In this document: in pieces, positions 16,510-26,579 of the stretch
How the letters are laid out: every line of letters begins with the position of its first letter
How positions within the stretch are numbered: position 1 is the stretch's first letter
Source of the DNA: Arthrobacter_M sp030063245
GTDB lineage: Bacteria; Actinomycetota; Actinomycetes; Actinomycetales; Micrococcaceae
Length of the DNA stretch: 64,000 bases
Direction: 5' to 3'
Assembly: GCF_051131705.1 (NCBI RefSeq)
Contig: NZ_CP180316.1
Coordinates: 3,534,001-3,598,000 of the forward strand
The notes under the pieces: generated by a model
Told to the model about the DNA's origin: nothing
Database searches by the model: none
What the model saw: only the letters and a program-made list of their open reading frames with translations
Position numbers and translations under genes: made by a program

Positions 16510-17940
16510 ATGACAGACAAGCACCAACTCGTAGACTTGCTGGTGGTGGGCGGCGGCACGGCCGGAATCGTCGGCGCCACGACGGCGGCCGGGATGGGGG
16601 CGCGCACCGTGCTGGTTGAACGAGCCCGCACGGGAGGTGACTGCCTGTGGACCGGATGCGTCCCGTCCAAGACGCTCCTCTCAGCCGCCGAACACGCGGC
16701 ACAAGTGCGTGCACTGACCGGGCAGGCACCGGAATTCAAGGCAGTGCGGGAACGCATCTTCGCCGCTATCAACTTCATTGAACCCGTCGACTCCCCGGCA
16801 GCGCTCGAAGCCGCCGGGGTGCGGGTTATCAAGGGCACCCTGACGTTTCGCGGACCCGGTGTGGCTGAGGTCGACGGCGAGACCATCCGCTTCCGGCAGG
16901 CGCTGGTCGCCACTGGTGCCGCGCCGACCACCACCGGCATCGCGGGATTGGATCGGGACTTAGTGGTGACTTCGGAGACGGTGTGGGACCTGGAGACCCT
17001 CCCGGCCCGGCTGACCATTGTGGGAGGCGGTCCTATCGCCTGCGAACTCGGGCAGGCCTTCGCCCGCCTGGGATCTCAGGTGACCATGGTGGTCCGCTCC
17101 CGCATCCTTCCCAGGGAAGACCCCGACGCAGCCTCGCTGGTGCGACAAGCCCTCGAATCCGACGGCGTCCGCATCTTGGAGCACACCACCATTGAAAAGG
17201 CTGCCAGCACGGGCGCGGGGACCCGGCTCCAGCTCGGGACCGGCACGGCCCTTGCGGCTGACACGGTCCTGATGGCCATAGGCCGTTCGCCCCGGACCGC
17301 CGGCCTTGGCTTGGAGCGGGTGGGGGTGGAGCTGGATGGGGGCGGCCACATTGTCACGGATACACGGATGAGGACCACCAACCCTCTCATCTGGGCCGCG
17401 GGGGACGTGACGGCGAACCTGCAGTTCACGCATCTGGCCGGGGTCCACGCATCCGTGTCCGCCGCCAATGCGGTCCTTGGGCTCAAACGGCGCATCAGCG
17501 CCACGGTGCCCCGGGTGACGTTCACGTCCCCGGAGGTTGCCGCCGTCGGGCTTTCCACGGCCGACGGCGGTTCGGGGCACCGCGTCCGGACGGTCCAGCA
17601 CTCCCACGTTGACCGGGCCGTGACCGAAGGCAACACGGGCGGGTTCACCCGGCTGGTCGTGGACCGTCGGGGGAAAATCCTCGGCGGCACCCTGGTGGGC
17701 CCCCGGGCCGGGGAATCCCTGGCCGAGCTGACCCTGGCTGTGCAGAAGGGCATGACCACCTCGAATATTGCCGGAACAACGCATGCTTACCCCACCTATT
17801 CGGACGGCGTGTGGAACGCCGCCGTTGCTGATGTCAGGGAGCGCTTGGCCTCCCCCCTGATGGGGCGGGCCACGGCGGCCCTGGTCTGGGGGCGGCGCCG
17901 CTGGCTGGACAGCGCTGCGCTTCACCGCAGGGAGCGGTAG
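16510..17940 (+). CDS. MerA-like pyridine nucleotide-disulfide oxidoreductase
   Basis: This 476-residue flavoprotein has the FAD motif LLVVGGGTAGIVGA, the redox pair GGDCLWTGCVPSK (Cys 45 and 50), an NAD(P)-binding GGGPIACELG and the second FAD motif IWAAGDVT. The dimerisation domain contains the conserved THAYPTYSD segment, with His in place for the usual His-Glu pair. It lacks the N-terminal heavy-metal-binding domain and the C-terminal Cys-Cys of true mercuric reductases, so mercury reduction is not assured. AGAGGAG precedes the ATG. The 3' end overlaps the converging phosphatidyltransferase gene by 19 bases. Confidence 0.9.
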   Translation: MTDKHQLVDLLVVGGGTAGIVGATTAAGMGARTVLVERARTGGDCLWTGCVPSKTLLSAAEHAAQVRALTGQAPEFKAVRERIFAAINFIEPVDSPAALEAAGVRVIKGTLTFRGPGVAEVDGETIRFRQALVATGAAPTTTGIAGLDRDLVVTSETVWDLETLPARLTIVGGGPIACELGQAFARLGSQVTMVVRSRILPREDPDAASLVRQALESDGVRILEHTTIEKAASTGAGTRLQLGTGTALAADTVLMAIGRSPRTAGLGLERVGVELDGGGHIVTDTRMRTTNPLIWAAGDVTANLQFTHLAGVHASVSAANAVLGLKRRISATVPRVTFTSPEVAAVGLSTADGGSGHRVRTVQHSHVDRAVTEGNTGGFTRLVVDRRGKILGGTLVGPRAGESLAELTLAVQKGMTTSNIAGTTHAYPTYSDGVWNAAVADVRERLASPLMGRATAALVWGRRRWLDSAALHRRER

Positions 17941-18548
17941 CCGGCGATGATCCGCTGGACCGCGCTGGCCGTGACCAGCAGCGCCCAGACGGCGGCGATT
18001 TCCCACGCACCACCGGGGAAGATGAGCCACAGGCTGTGCACGGCTACGGTCTCCGCACCCTCGGTCAGGCCGGGCAGGAACGACAGCGACCGACCGTCCC
18101 GGATCTGGCGGCCGGCTTTTTCGGCGATGGAGGAGAACGCAAGGAACGCGGTGCCGTTGATGTAGTAGGCAAAAAGGACCAGCAGGAACGGCAGCCACGG
18201 GGCGGCGAATGCGGCGTTTGCGCCGATACCCACGCCCACCACCGTTGCCCCGTAGACGACGAAGTCGGCGCAGATGTCCCAGAATCCGCCCCTGCCGGTG
18301 TCCTGGTTTCCGGTGCGGCGGTTCCGGCGCCGGGCCAGCGGACCGTCGAGGCCGTCGGCGATCCGGCACAACAGCCACGCGGCCAGGGCAGGCAGCCAGC
18401 ACTGCCCGGCCGCCAGGGCTGCACTGGCCAGGCCAAGAACCAGGTTCAGGGCCGTCAGCCTGTCCGGAGTGATCCCCGGCCGGTCCAGCCAAGCGGCGGC
18501 CCGTCCCAGGGCCGGCTCCATGACCCGCCGCAACCTGGCATCAAACAT
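17922..18548 (-). CDS. CDP-alcohol phosphatidyltransferase family protein
   Basis: This 208-residue membrane enzyme has the family signature DGLDGPLAR followed by acidic residues in GFWDICADF (about residues 66-98). The spacer between the two halves is longer than usual. The enzyme should move a phosphatidyl or related group from a CDP-alcohol to a second alcohol in the membrane. It overlaps the VTT-domain gene by eight bases, so the two are probably co-expressed. The acceptor alcohol is unknown. Confidence 0.85.
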   Translation of the reverse strand: MFDARLRRVMEPALGRAAAWLDRPGITPDRLTALNLVLGLASAALAAGQCWLPALAAWLLCRIADGLDGPLARRRNRRTGNQDTGRGGFWDICADFVVYGATVVGVGIGANAAFAAPWLPFLLVLFAYYINGTAFLAFSSIAEKAGRQIRDGRSLSFLPGLTEGAETVAVHSLWLIFPGGAWEIAAVWALLVTASAVQRIIAGYRSLR

Positions 18549-19212
18549 CGGCGCCCTTCCCCGTCCGGCGCCGCCGGACGGCGACCACCAGCCCCGCCAA
18601 AGTCAGCACTCCGAGGGCGCCGAGCGCGAGGTCGAGCTGCCATCCCGGCTTGAGGCCGAACGCACCCAGCGCCACGAAACTCACCGTGCCGGGAAGGATA
18701 CCGATCGCAGTCCCAAAGAAGTACTGCCACCAGCCCAGGGAGGTCAGCCCAGCTGCATAATTGATAGCCGTAAACGGCAGAACGGGCACCAGGCGGACAC
18801 CGATCATGGCCGCCAGCCCGCGCCGCCGCAGCAGCCGGTCGACTTTCTCCACCCGCGTGCCTGTGAATCTCTCCACCGCCTCCCGGCCCAGCCAGCGGCC
18901 CAGCCAGAAGGCAGCCACGGAACCGAGCATCGCACCGGCATAGACGACGGCGAGACCGCCGCCGAGCCCAAAGATCAGCCCCGCTGCAACGGAGAGGACG
19001 TTCTTGGGCACCGGAGCCAGCGTCAGCGCTGCATAGGCGACGATGAACGCCGCTGGCCCCCACCAGCCTGTTCTGCCGAAATAGCTGCGGATCTCCCCGA
19101 CCGGCGGGAGCGGAGAGACCAGCACCGCTGCTGCGGCGGCAGCCACGAGAAACACAAGGATCCCCAGCCGCATCAGCGCCCGGCGCCGTCCGCCCGGAAC
19201 GGGACCCGTCAC
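18541..19212 (-). CDS. TVP38/TMEM64 (VTT/DedA-type) membrane protein
   Basis: This protein of about 223 residues has an N-terminal helix, the segment APVPKNVLSVAAGLIFG, the amphipathic GSVAAFWLGRWLGR and PVLPFTAINYAAGLT. These are the conserved elements of the VTT domain, a family linked to lipid scrambling or undecaprenyl-phosphate transport. A GTG start is chosen because it overlaps the GH15 stop by four bases (GTGA); an ATG 13 codons downstream is also possible. It is paired with the phosphatidyltransferase gene, which suggests a shared membrane-lipid role. Confidence 0.87.
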   Translation of the reverse strand: MTGPVPGGRRRALMRLGILVFLVAAAAAAVLVSPLPPVGEIRSYFGRTGWWGPAAFIVAYAALTLAPVPKNVLSVAAGLIFGLGGGLAVVYAGAMLGSVAAFWLGRWLGREAVERFTGTRVEKVDRLLRRRGLAAMIGVRLVPVLPFTAINYAAGLTSLGWWQYFFGTAIGILPGTVSFVALGAFGLKPGWQLDLALGALGVLTLAGLVVAVRRRRTGKGADV

Positions 19213-21056
19213 GGGGTTTCCCCGCCGCCGGCGGCAGGGAGCCGGTCTTCGTCCTCTGCCGTGCTGATGGCCCAGGCTGCGTTGACGAGGCCGATATGGC
19301 TGAACGCCTGCGGGAAGTTTCCGAGCAGCTCGCTGCTGTCCGGGGCAACCTCCTCGGCCAGCAGGCCCAGATCCGTGGCGAACCCCGCGGCCCGTTCGAA
19401 GACGGCCCGGGCGCGCCGGGTCTGTCCGGCCAGTGCCAGGGCATGGGCGAGCCAGAACGTGCACAGCAGGAACGTGCCCTCCTCCCCGGAGAGCCCGTCG
19501 TCGGCCTGGTACCGGTACACCAGACCCCGCCTGTCCGTGAGCCGGTCTTCGATGGCGTCGATCGTGGCAAGCATCCGGGGATCGTCGGCGGCCACGAACC
19601 CCACGATGGAGAGCATCAGCGCCGACGCGTCCAGGTCCTCGGAGCCGTAGGCCCGGGTATAGGCGCCGGCTGTTTCGTTCCAGCCGTTGGTCCGGATCGA
19701 GTCGGCGAGCTGCGCCCGGGTCTGCATCCAGTGCGGAACCCGCTCTTCCGCGTTCAGGACCCCGGCGAGGCTGATGGCCCGGTCAACGGCCACCCAGCAC
19801 ATCAGCTTTGAATGCAGGTAATGCCGGGGAGTGCCGCGGACCTCCCAGATGCCCTGATCCGTGGACTGCCAGCGCGATGCTGCAGCGTCGGCCGCATCGG
19901 CAAGGAACCGCCGCGTCCCGGGCTCCAAATCGTTGAGATATTCCGGGAGGGTGGCGGCTGCGTCGAGGATCTCGCCGTAGACGTCGAGCTGGCGCTGGTC
20001 CCAAGCGCCGTTGCCCACCCGCACCGGGGCGCTTGAGCGCCAGCCCGGAAGGTGGGCCAGTTCGCGCTCGGACAGGTCCCGTTCCCCGCCGATGCCGTAC
20101 ATGATCTGCAGCTCGTCGCCGCCGCTCAGCCGGCCGGCGGCCGCCGTCGCGAGGAACTGGAAAAATTTCCCGGCCTCGTCCGGACACGCGGCCACCCACA
20201 GCGCCTGCAAGGTCATGCTGGCGTCCCGGATCCAGGTGTACCGGTAGTCCCAGTTCCGGGTGCCGCCGGCGACCTCGGGCAGGGACGTCGTCGGGGCTGC
20301 GACGATCGCACCGGTCGGATAGAACGTCAGTGCCTGCAGGATCCGGCCGCTGGAAGCGACCAGATCCTGCCAGGGCCCGTCGTAGCTCTGATGCAGCTGC
20401 GACCAGCTGCCCCAGCCCTCCATCGTGTCCTCAATCCGGCGGCCAATCTCTGCCTGGCTCCAGAACGCCGGCGATACCGGCCCGGGATTCTCGTGGTGAA
20501 GGGCGAATCCCAGAACGTCTCCGGCACGGAGAACCAGCTTCGCCCGCGCTTCACCATTATCCAGCGCGAAGGCAACCGGGGTGGAGAAAGCCAGCACGTC
20601 GGCCCCGCCGTGGACGAGGATTCCGCCGGCCGTGTCCTCAAGGAGCGGCCGGACGAGTCCGTACTCCGGCCGCGGCGCGAAAGTCACCTCCATCTCGACT
20701 TCTCCGTCGACACAGGCCACCTGCCGCAGCAACGTTCCGGGCGCCCCGGCACCGAGTTCGTGGCCCCGGTTCCCGTCTCCCAGCACCAGGGCATCGGTGA
20801 CTGTCACCGTCCCGCCCACCGCGGCGTGGACCGTTTCAAGCACCATCGTCGGGCCGAGGTACCGCCGGGTCGAGGCGTCTGGGGCCGCAGGCCGGATCGA
20901 CCAGAAACCCGCGTCCTCACCCAGAATCCGTCCGAACACTGAGGGGCTGTCAAAACGGGGGAAACACAGCCAGTCCACGGACCCCGAGGCGCTCACCAGG
21001 GCGGCGGAGCGGCAATCCGAGAGCATGGCGTAGTTGGCAATGGGTTCACTGGTCAT
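19209..21056 (-). CDS. Glycoside hydrolase family 15 protein (trehalase/glucoamylase-like)
   Basis: This 615-residue cytoplasmic protein starts with the GH15 N-terminal pattern IANYAMLSDCRSAALVS and SVDWLCFPRFDSPSVF. The catalytic (alpha/alpha)6 domain begins near residue 260 (NWDYRYTWIRDAS). It carries QGIWEVRG (about 405) and the late acidic segment LLAEEVAPDS (about 565) expected for the catalytic pair, then NFPQAFSHIGLVNAA. Actinobacterial members include acid trehalases and glucan-cleaving enzymes. It is the first gene of the three-gene set with VTT and phosphatidyltransferase. Confidence 0.9.
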   Translation of the reverse strand: MTSEPIANYAMLSDCRSAALVSASGSVDWLCFPRFDSPSVFGRILGEDAGFWSIRPAAPDASTRRYLGPTMVLETVHAAVGGTVTVTDALVLGDGNRGHELGAGAPGTLLRQVACVDGEVEMEVTFAPRPEYGLVRPLLEDTAGGILVHGGADVLAFSTPVAFALDNGEARAKLVLRAGDVLGFALHHENPGPVSPAFWSQAEIGRRIEDTMEGWGSWSQLHQSYDGPWQDLVASSGRILQALTFYPTGAIVAAPTTSLPEVAGGTRNWDYRYTWIRDASMTLQALWVAACPDEAGKFFQFLATAAAGRLSGGDELQIMYGIGGERDLSERELAHLPGWRSSAPVRVGNGAWDQRQLDVYGEILDAAATLPEYLNDLEPGTRRFLADAADAAASRWQSTDQGIWEVRGTPRHYLHSKLMCWVAVDRAISLAGVLNAEERVPHWMQTRAQLADSIRTNGWNETAGAYTRAYGSEDLDASALMLSIVGFVAADDPRMLATIDAIEDRLTDRRGLVYRYQADDGLSGEEGTFLLCTFWLAHALALAGQTRRARAVFERAAGFATDLGLLAEEVAPDSSELLGNFPQAFSHIGLVNAAWAISTAEDEDRLPAAGGGETP

Positions 21057-21074
21057 CGGTACACCCTGCCTGAT

Positions 21075-22429
21075 TCATTCAAGACCGTCCAGCGCGTCGT
21101 CAATGGCGCGGTGGAACGTCGGGTAAGCGTAGATCATCCGGCGCAGCGTGCTGACCGGAATCCGGGCGTGGACCGCCAGTGTCAAGGAAGAAAGGACCTC
21201 GCCCCCGGCAGGGCCGGCGGACGTTGCTCCGACCAACACCCCGCGGTCGGCGTCCTCGACGAGTTTGATGAATCCCTGGTTTCCGGACTTGTGGAGCCAG
21301 CCGCGGGCGGACGTGGCCAGGTCCGTGAGCCCGACACGGACGTTCAGGCCTTTCCCGCGGGCCTGGGCCTCGGTCATGCCCACGGAACCGATCTCGGGAT
21401 CGGTAAACGTCACCCGCGGAACCGCATGGTATTCCGCCGGGCCCGGGTCCTGGCCCAGGATGTGCCCGACGGCGATGGCCGCCTGATACATGGACACGTG
21501 GGTAAAGGCGCCCTTGCCGGTGATGTCCCCGATGGCGTAGACGCCGTCGGCAATTCGCATGTGCACATCGGGGTCCAGGAACCCAGCGACCGGATCCAGG
21601 CCCAAGGCGGCCACAGCGAGGGCGTCGAGGTTGGTGGTGCGGCCCGTGGCCACCAGGAGCCGGCTGGCGGTCAGGGTGGATCCTCCGACGTCGACTCTGA
21701 ACGTGCCCGCGGAGTGATGAACGCTTTGTATCCGCGCCCCGACGTGGACGTCGACGCCCTCCCCGCGCAGCACGTCCCCGAGGAGCTTGCCGGCCTCGGG
21801 CTCTTCCGGGGGCAGCAGGCCCGGCGCGGCTTCCAGGACGCTGACCCGGGTTCCGAAGCGTGCAAAGGCCTGCGCCAGTTCCGCCCCGATCGCCCCTCCC
21901 CCGATAACTATCAGGGATTCCGGGACCTCGGAGGCGGCGATTGCCTCCCGGTTTGTCCAGTACGGCACGTCGGCCAGGCCCGGGATGGGAGGAATCATCG
22001 GTTCCGTGCCGGTATTGATCACGATGGCGCGGCGGGCGGTGAACTCCTGACCGCCTGCAGTGACGGTCCGCGGCCCGGTGATTTTGCCCCGGCCACGGAC
22101 AAACCGTCCGCCTTTGCCGGTAAAGCGGTCTACCGCTACGGTGTCATCCCAATTGTCGGTGGCCTCCGAGCGAATCCGCTCTGCCACGGGAGCCCAGTCC
22201 GGGCGGACATCGGCATCCCCGGCGAGGCCGCGAATCCTTCGGCCCTCTGCCAGGGAGTTCCCGGCCCGGATCATCATCTTGCTCGGAATGCAGCCGTAGT
22301 AGGGACACTCCCCGCCAACCAGACGTCCTTCGATTCCCACGACCGAGAGGCCCGCTTCTGCGAGCTCGCCAGCTGCGGTCTCACCGCCCGGCCCCTCCCG
22401 ATGACAACAACATCAACAATCTCAGCCAT
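21075..22429 (-). pseudogene. Dihydrolipoyl-dehydrogenase-like flavoprotein with an N-terminal frameshift
   Basis: The ATG at 22427-22429 follows a strong GAGGAGGAG and encodes MAEIVDVVVIG. The next bases lack one nucleotide (near 22396-22399), so the FAD motif G-x-G-P-G-G-E is read out of frame. The remaining 421 codons are intact, with the redox pair GGECPYYGC, GGGAIGAELAQA, YAIGDITGKGAFTH and the C-terminal YAYPTFHRAID. All other key residues are present, so the lesion is either a recent mutation or a sequencing error. It resembles the MerA-like gene at 16510 only at the superfamily level. Confidence 0.75.
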
Positions 22430-22855
22430 GAAAACTCCTCCTCGTTTATCAACGTGGCATTCCTGAAAGCCTGGCGCGCTGCCACTCCCACCCAAGCAGG
22501 CGTCGGTCCTGTGCGCCAGCCGATCCACGCTACCGGCGTCCCTGGCCGCATGTTGGTTCTTTCCGGCGGAACGCCTCGTGGCGGCGACCCTTTTATCCGT
22601 GAAACCCGGTCTCACCACCGTAGGGGTGTTCCCGGACCAAGTTCTGCGATCGGGGACACACAACGCCTGATGCGCACTTTGCGGAAGCTGGGGCGCAGGA
22701 TACTGCCGACAGATAGTACGTGGCGGCGGTCCGACCGACTCTCAGAAAGCGTGCTTGTATCTGAGCGAGAAATACCCTTGGCATTTTCTCTAAGTGGCTA
22801 TCCAAGTAACTGCCGCGATTGCAAATTTTTAGCAGTTCATTCCGGAATGTGTCAA
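22430..22855. other. No recognisable gene (426 bp)
   Basis: The region lies between the flavoprotein start and the ISL3 element. The open frames here carry no recognisable motif and lack ribosome binding sites. It must contain the promoter of the flavoprotein gene. Base composition falls toward AT near 22780-22855, where the IS3-related sequence or a target region for the ISL3 may begin. Confidence 0.5.
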
Positions 22856-22863
22856 ATCAAATG

Positions 22864-24350
22864 GGCTCTTCGCATTTAGGCATGGTTTGCCGCTTTTTTC
22901 CGGTATGGGCGATGGCCGCCGGCTGCGAGTAGGCATCTGAGTCTGTAGTGGTCGAAGTTCCGGAATCCGCGGGCGATCCGCCGTGTGGTCTCGATAACAC
23001 CGTTGATCGCTTCGGTCGGTCCGTTGGAGGCCCCGTGTGTCTCGAAGTACGCGAGGATCGCGCTCTTCCATTGCCGTAGGGTCCTGCCGAGTCTGGCGAT
23101 CTCCGGGATCGGACAGGACGGGAAAGAAGTGAGTATCCCGGTCACCAGATCCCGGCCTCTGGCCGGGTTGGAGTGGTATACATCCCGGAGCTTCTGGTAG
23201 CACTGCCAGGCCAGCGTGACTTCATGGCCGGGATCTCCGGCGATGAGTTTGTCCTCCAGCCGTTTGGCCTGTTTGTCGTTGAGGTGTTCGGCACCGATCT
23301 GCAGGGTGCGGCGGATCCCAAAGAGCGGGTCCCCTTTACGTCCGCGGTGTCCCAGGGTGCTTTGTTGGACGCGGCGGCGGACATCGTCCAGAGCAGCACC
23401 ACCAAGCTTTACGACGTGGAATGCGTCAACGACGGTGATTGCTTCGGGTAGCTCATCACGGACGGCGTTGGCGTAACCACGGAATGGATCCAGTGTTGCG
23501 ACCTTGATCCCCTCGGCGAAGTCCTTGCCCTGGGCCTTGATCCAGTCCGCGTAGACCTTCCCCGACCGTCCCGGCATAAGATCCAGCAGCCGGGCATGAA
23601 CACGGCCCTTCTCATCGCGGGTGTGGTCCACGATCCCGGTGACCATGCCCGTGCCGGGGAAGCCGGTATGGGACCAGACATGCTCGTCAACGCCGAGGGC
23701 GTCCACCCCGGTCAGCCGGACCTTGTCCGCGAGCCGCCGGAGTGCTTCGGCTTCGATTCCGTCCCAGACGGTCCGCCACGCCACGCCGAGCTGGTGTGCC
23801 AGGGCCGAGACGGAGGTATCGAAGCGTTCCAGTGCGTCCACGGCCCAGTGCACGGCCCGGGTCGTGAGTTTCGCCCGACGACCGGCCAGGGCGTGTTCCT
23901 CGGTGAAGGTGCCTCTGGGGCAGCCGGTGTCCGGACACCGCCATACCCGCTTAACCCAGACCAGGGACACCGGCCGCCCCAACGACGGTGCGTCGTGCAG
24001 GCGGACTTTACGGCGGCCGTGGCCGATCGCCACAACCCCGCAGTCCGGGCAACCGGTGGTGTTCTGATCGGTTTCGACATGAAGGAGGAGTCTGCTGGCA
24101 GCATTCGCGGCAGAGATGACGTGCACGCCGTCGACGGCGAACATCGTGTCTGCCCGTTCGCACCAGCGCCCATTCGGGCAGGACATAGAATTAGACAAGT
24201 CAGGGTCTCTTTTATGATTGGAAGCTTGGTCGCTACCAATTCAAGGAGACCCTGACCTCGTTCCGCCTCACGCCACGCCGCGCAGGCCGGAGAACATCCC
24301 ACAAATCCCAATTCTTAGGCCGCCCTAACCATGCTCAAATGCGAAGAGCC
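22864..24350 (-). mobile_element. Complete ISL3-family insertion sequence (1487 bp)
   Basis: The left end GGCTCTTCGCATTT at 22864 is an inverted copy of the right end AAATGCGAAGAGCC at 24350. Both sides carry the direct repeat ATCAAATG (22856-22863 and 24351-24358), an 8-bp target duplication. It encodes one transposase on the minus strand. It is a different ISL3 type from that at 380, with similar outermost bases but different inner ends. It lies next to the C-terminal end of the IS3 transposase. Confidence 0.93.
22876..24198 (-). CDS. ISL3-family transposase
   Basis: This 440-residue DDE transposase has an N-terminal zinc ribbon (CPDCG, then CPDTGCP), a helix-turn-helix near 130, and catalytic positions fitting D in GVDEHVW, D in TLDPFRGY and E in NGPTEAING. 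It shares the overall layout of the copy at 387 but is clearly a separate lineage. The start is a TTG at 24196-24198, with an ATG four codons downstream as an alternative. It appears intact. Confidence 0.93.
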   Translation of the reverse strand: MSNSMSCPNGRWCERADTMFAVDGVHVISAANAASRLLLHVETDQNTTGCPDCGVVAIGHGRRKVRLHDAPSLGRPVSLVWVKRVWRCPDTGCPRGTFTEEHALAGRRAKLTTRAVHWAVDALERFDTSVSALAHQLGVAWRTVWDGIEAEALRRLADKVRLTGVDALGVDEHVWSHTGFPGTGMVTGIVDHTRDEKGRVHARLLDLMPGRSGKVYADWIKAQGKDFAEGIKVATLDPFRGYANAVRDELPEAITVVDAFHVVKLGGAALDDVRRRVQQSTLGHRGRKGDPLFGIRRTLQIGAEHLNDKQAKRLEDKLIAGDPGHEVTLAWQCYQKLRDVYHSNPARGRDLVTGILTSFPSCPIPEIARLGRTLRQWKSAILAYFETHGASNGPTEAINGVIETTRRIARGFRNFDHYRLRCLLAAGGHRPYRKKAANHA

Positions 24351-25100
24351 ATCAAATGAGGCATGATGGTTGTTGTTAATGAACCGAGGGTTCGGGGCGT
24401 TTTGCTGGGTCGTTGATCGCCGCTTTGAGGGGCAGCGGGGGTGTGATTGGGCGGCGGGCGAAGCGTTCGGGATGCGCGTTGTGTGCCCGGTCCAGGGTGG
24501 CTTGGCGTTGTTCACGCACGGCGGCGGTGCCGTAATGGACGCTGGCCGGGGTGTGGTATCCGATCCCGGAGTGACGGTGCTCATGGTTGTAGTAGGTGAT
24601 GAAACCCTCCATCCAGGTCCTGGCCTCGTTGACGGACGCGAAGCGATCCGGGTAGTCAGAGACATACTTCATGGTCTTAAATTGGGCCTCCGAAAATGGG
24701 TTGTCATTCGATGTGTGGGGTCTGGAATGCGACCGGGTGATGTCCATGTCCACCAGCATCGAGGCCAGGGCCTGGAGGTCATTGCGGCCCCACCGTCCGC
24801 GTGCAGATACCCTGGCGGGTGCCCGGTCTGCGCAACTGTGTGTGATCGACTATTTGTAGGCCGTTTCAGCCAGGGAATCCTGCCGGGTTAGTGGCCGGTT
24901 TCCTGCTAAAAGAGCGCTAAGAATCAGGCCAGGCATTTCCCCTCCGGTTCATGGATTTTTGGGGAGTGCGCAGAGATTGAGATCACCGGGTGGTTCGGGG
25001 CGGTTCCCAGCGTGTTGGGGACATGGGCCCGCCACCCCCAGATAAGTTCCTTACGGCGCTGCCATTGCGAAGCGTATGCGCCGGAAGGGCTGGAAAGCAG

Positions 25101-26579
25101 ATGACGGTACCCATGTCAGTACAAGAAAATATCAGACGACTGGACTCCCAAGGTGTCCCTGTGCGTGAGATCGCCCGCAGGTTGGGCATCAGCAGGGATT
25201 CGGTGGCCAAGTACGCCGATCGGGAAGACTTCTCCCCGGTGCCGCCGGCACCGTTGGCGCGGCCAGGGGGCTCGGTGTTGACCGGGTTTGAACACATCAT
25301 CCAGGGGTGGTTGGGCGAGGACCAACGGAGGAACCGCAAGCAGCGGCATACGGCCAAACGGATCTTTGACCGGCTCGTTGATGAGCACGGTTTCACTGGC
25401 ACCTATTCACCGGTCCAACGGTTCGTGAAGAAGTGGACGGCCCGGAACCGGCAGGCGGGTGAGGGCTTCACTGAACTGGTGTGGCCGGCCGGAACGGTGC
25501 AGGTCGATTTCGGGCAGGCCGAGGCGATCATTGCCGGGATCCGGCAGATCCTGCATATTCTGGTGGTGACTTTCCCGTTTTCGAACATGCGCTTCGTTCA
25601 GGCGTACCGGGGCGAAACTGCCGAATGCGTCAGCCACGGACTGCGCAGGGTGTTCGAGCACGCTGGGGCCGTGCCACGGCAGATGGTCTTTGATAACGCC
25701 ACCGGCATCGGACGGCGGGTCGGGACCAAGGTCGTGGAGACGAAACTCTTTGGTGCGTTCAAGCTTCACTATCGGTCCGAGTCCCGCTACTGCAACCCGT
25801 ACTCGGGCCACGAGAAAGGGAACGTGGAGAACGCGGTCGGATTCCTGCGCCGTAACTTCATGGTTCCCGAACCAGAGGCCGCCACGCTGGCCGGCCTGAA
25901 CGAGGTGTTGCTGGCCAGGTGCGATGCGTTGGCCACCACCACGCACTATCGCAAGGGCCTGAGCGTGGGCGAGTTATTCGCCCACGACGTTTCCGCTTCG
26001 TTGGCGCTGCCCGGAGTCGCTTTCGACCCGGTGCGCTATGAGTCGCGGAAGGCCGATAAGACCGGGAATATCCTCATTGATGGGAACACCTATGCCGCCG
26101 GGCCCGCCTTCCACAGCAGGAACCTCACCGTGGGGTTGCGCCACGACGTGGTGCAGATCCTTGATGAGCACTCAGCCCCGGTCAGGTCCTTCCCGCGGGC
26201 CTTCGGACACCAGGCCCAGACGATCTTCGAACCAGCATCCCTGGTCCCGTTGCTGGTCACCAAACCCGGTGCCTGGGGGCATTCCCCGCTGCGGGCCCTG
26301 GTCACCGACCCGGTGCGCGACTGGCTGGACAAAGCGACCGTAAAGGACCGGCGCAGGTTGCTCAGCGCGGTGGATGCCGCTTCAGGATCCGCCGGCTTCG
26401 ATGCCGCGATGCAGGCCGCTGACACGCTGATCCAGCGCGGGGATGAACCAGATATGGCAGCGCTGGGGATGCTGGCCCGCAGGCTGGCGCACGGCACCGA
26501 ACCGGCTGCTGCGAACGTGGATCTGAGCATCTACGACACCTTCACCACGTTGGAGACGACCACGGGAGAAGTCGCATGA
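25101..26579 (+). CDS. istA: IS21-family transposase IstA
   Basis: This 492-residue transposase has an N-terminal helix-turn-helix (VPVREIARRLGISRDSVAKY, residues about 18-38) and an integrase-type core with Asp in VQVDFGQAE, Asp in VFDNATGIG and Glu in HEKGNVENAVGF. GGAAAG lies before the chosen ATG; another ATG four codons on is possible. Its TGA overlaps the istB ATG (ATGA), as usual for IS21. The gene appears intact, but the element lacks a whole IstB. Confidence 0.93.
   Translation: MTVPMSVQENIRRLDSQGVPVREIARRLGISRDSVAKYADREDFSPVPPAPLARPGGSVLTGFEHIIQGWLGEDQRRNRKQRHTAKRIFDRLVDEHGFTGTYSPVQRFVKKWTARNRQAGEGFTELVWPAGTVQVDFGQAEAIIAGIRQILHILVVTFPFSNMRFVQAYRGETAECVSHGLRRVFEHAGAVPRQMVFDNATGIGRRVGTKVVETKLFGAFKLHYRSESRYCNPYSGHEKGNVENAVGFLRRNFMVPEPEAATLAGLNEVLLARCDALATTTHYRKGLSVGELFAHDVSASLALPGVAFDPVRYESRKADKTGNILIDGNTYAAGPAFHSRNLTVGLRHDVVQILDEHSAPVRSFPRAFGHQAQTIFEPASLVPLLVTKPGAWGHSPLRALVTDPVRDWLDKATVKDRRRLLSAVDAASGSAGFDAAMQAADTLIQRGDEPDMAALGMLARRLAHGTEPAAANVDLSIYDTFTTLETTTGEVA

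Noticed and set aside
16510..17940. True mercuric reductase
   Set aside because: No N-terminal metal-binding domain and no C-terminal Cys-Cys; only the general flavoprotein disulfide reductase fold is supported.
22454..22879. 141-codon plus-strand frame before the ISL3 element
   Set aside because: No ribosome binding site, no motif, and its end runs into the ISL3 terminal repeat, so it is unlikely to be a gene.
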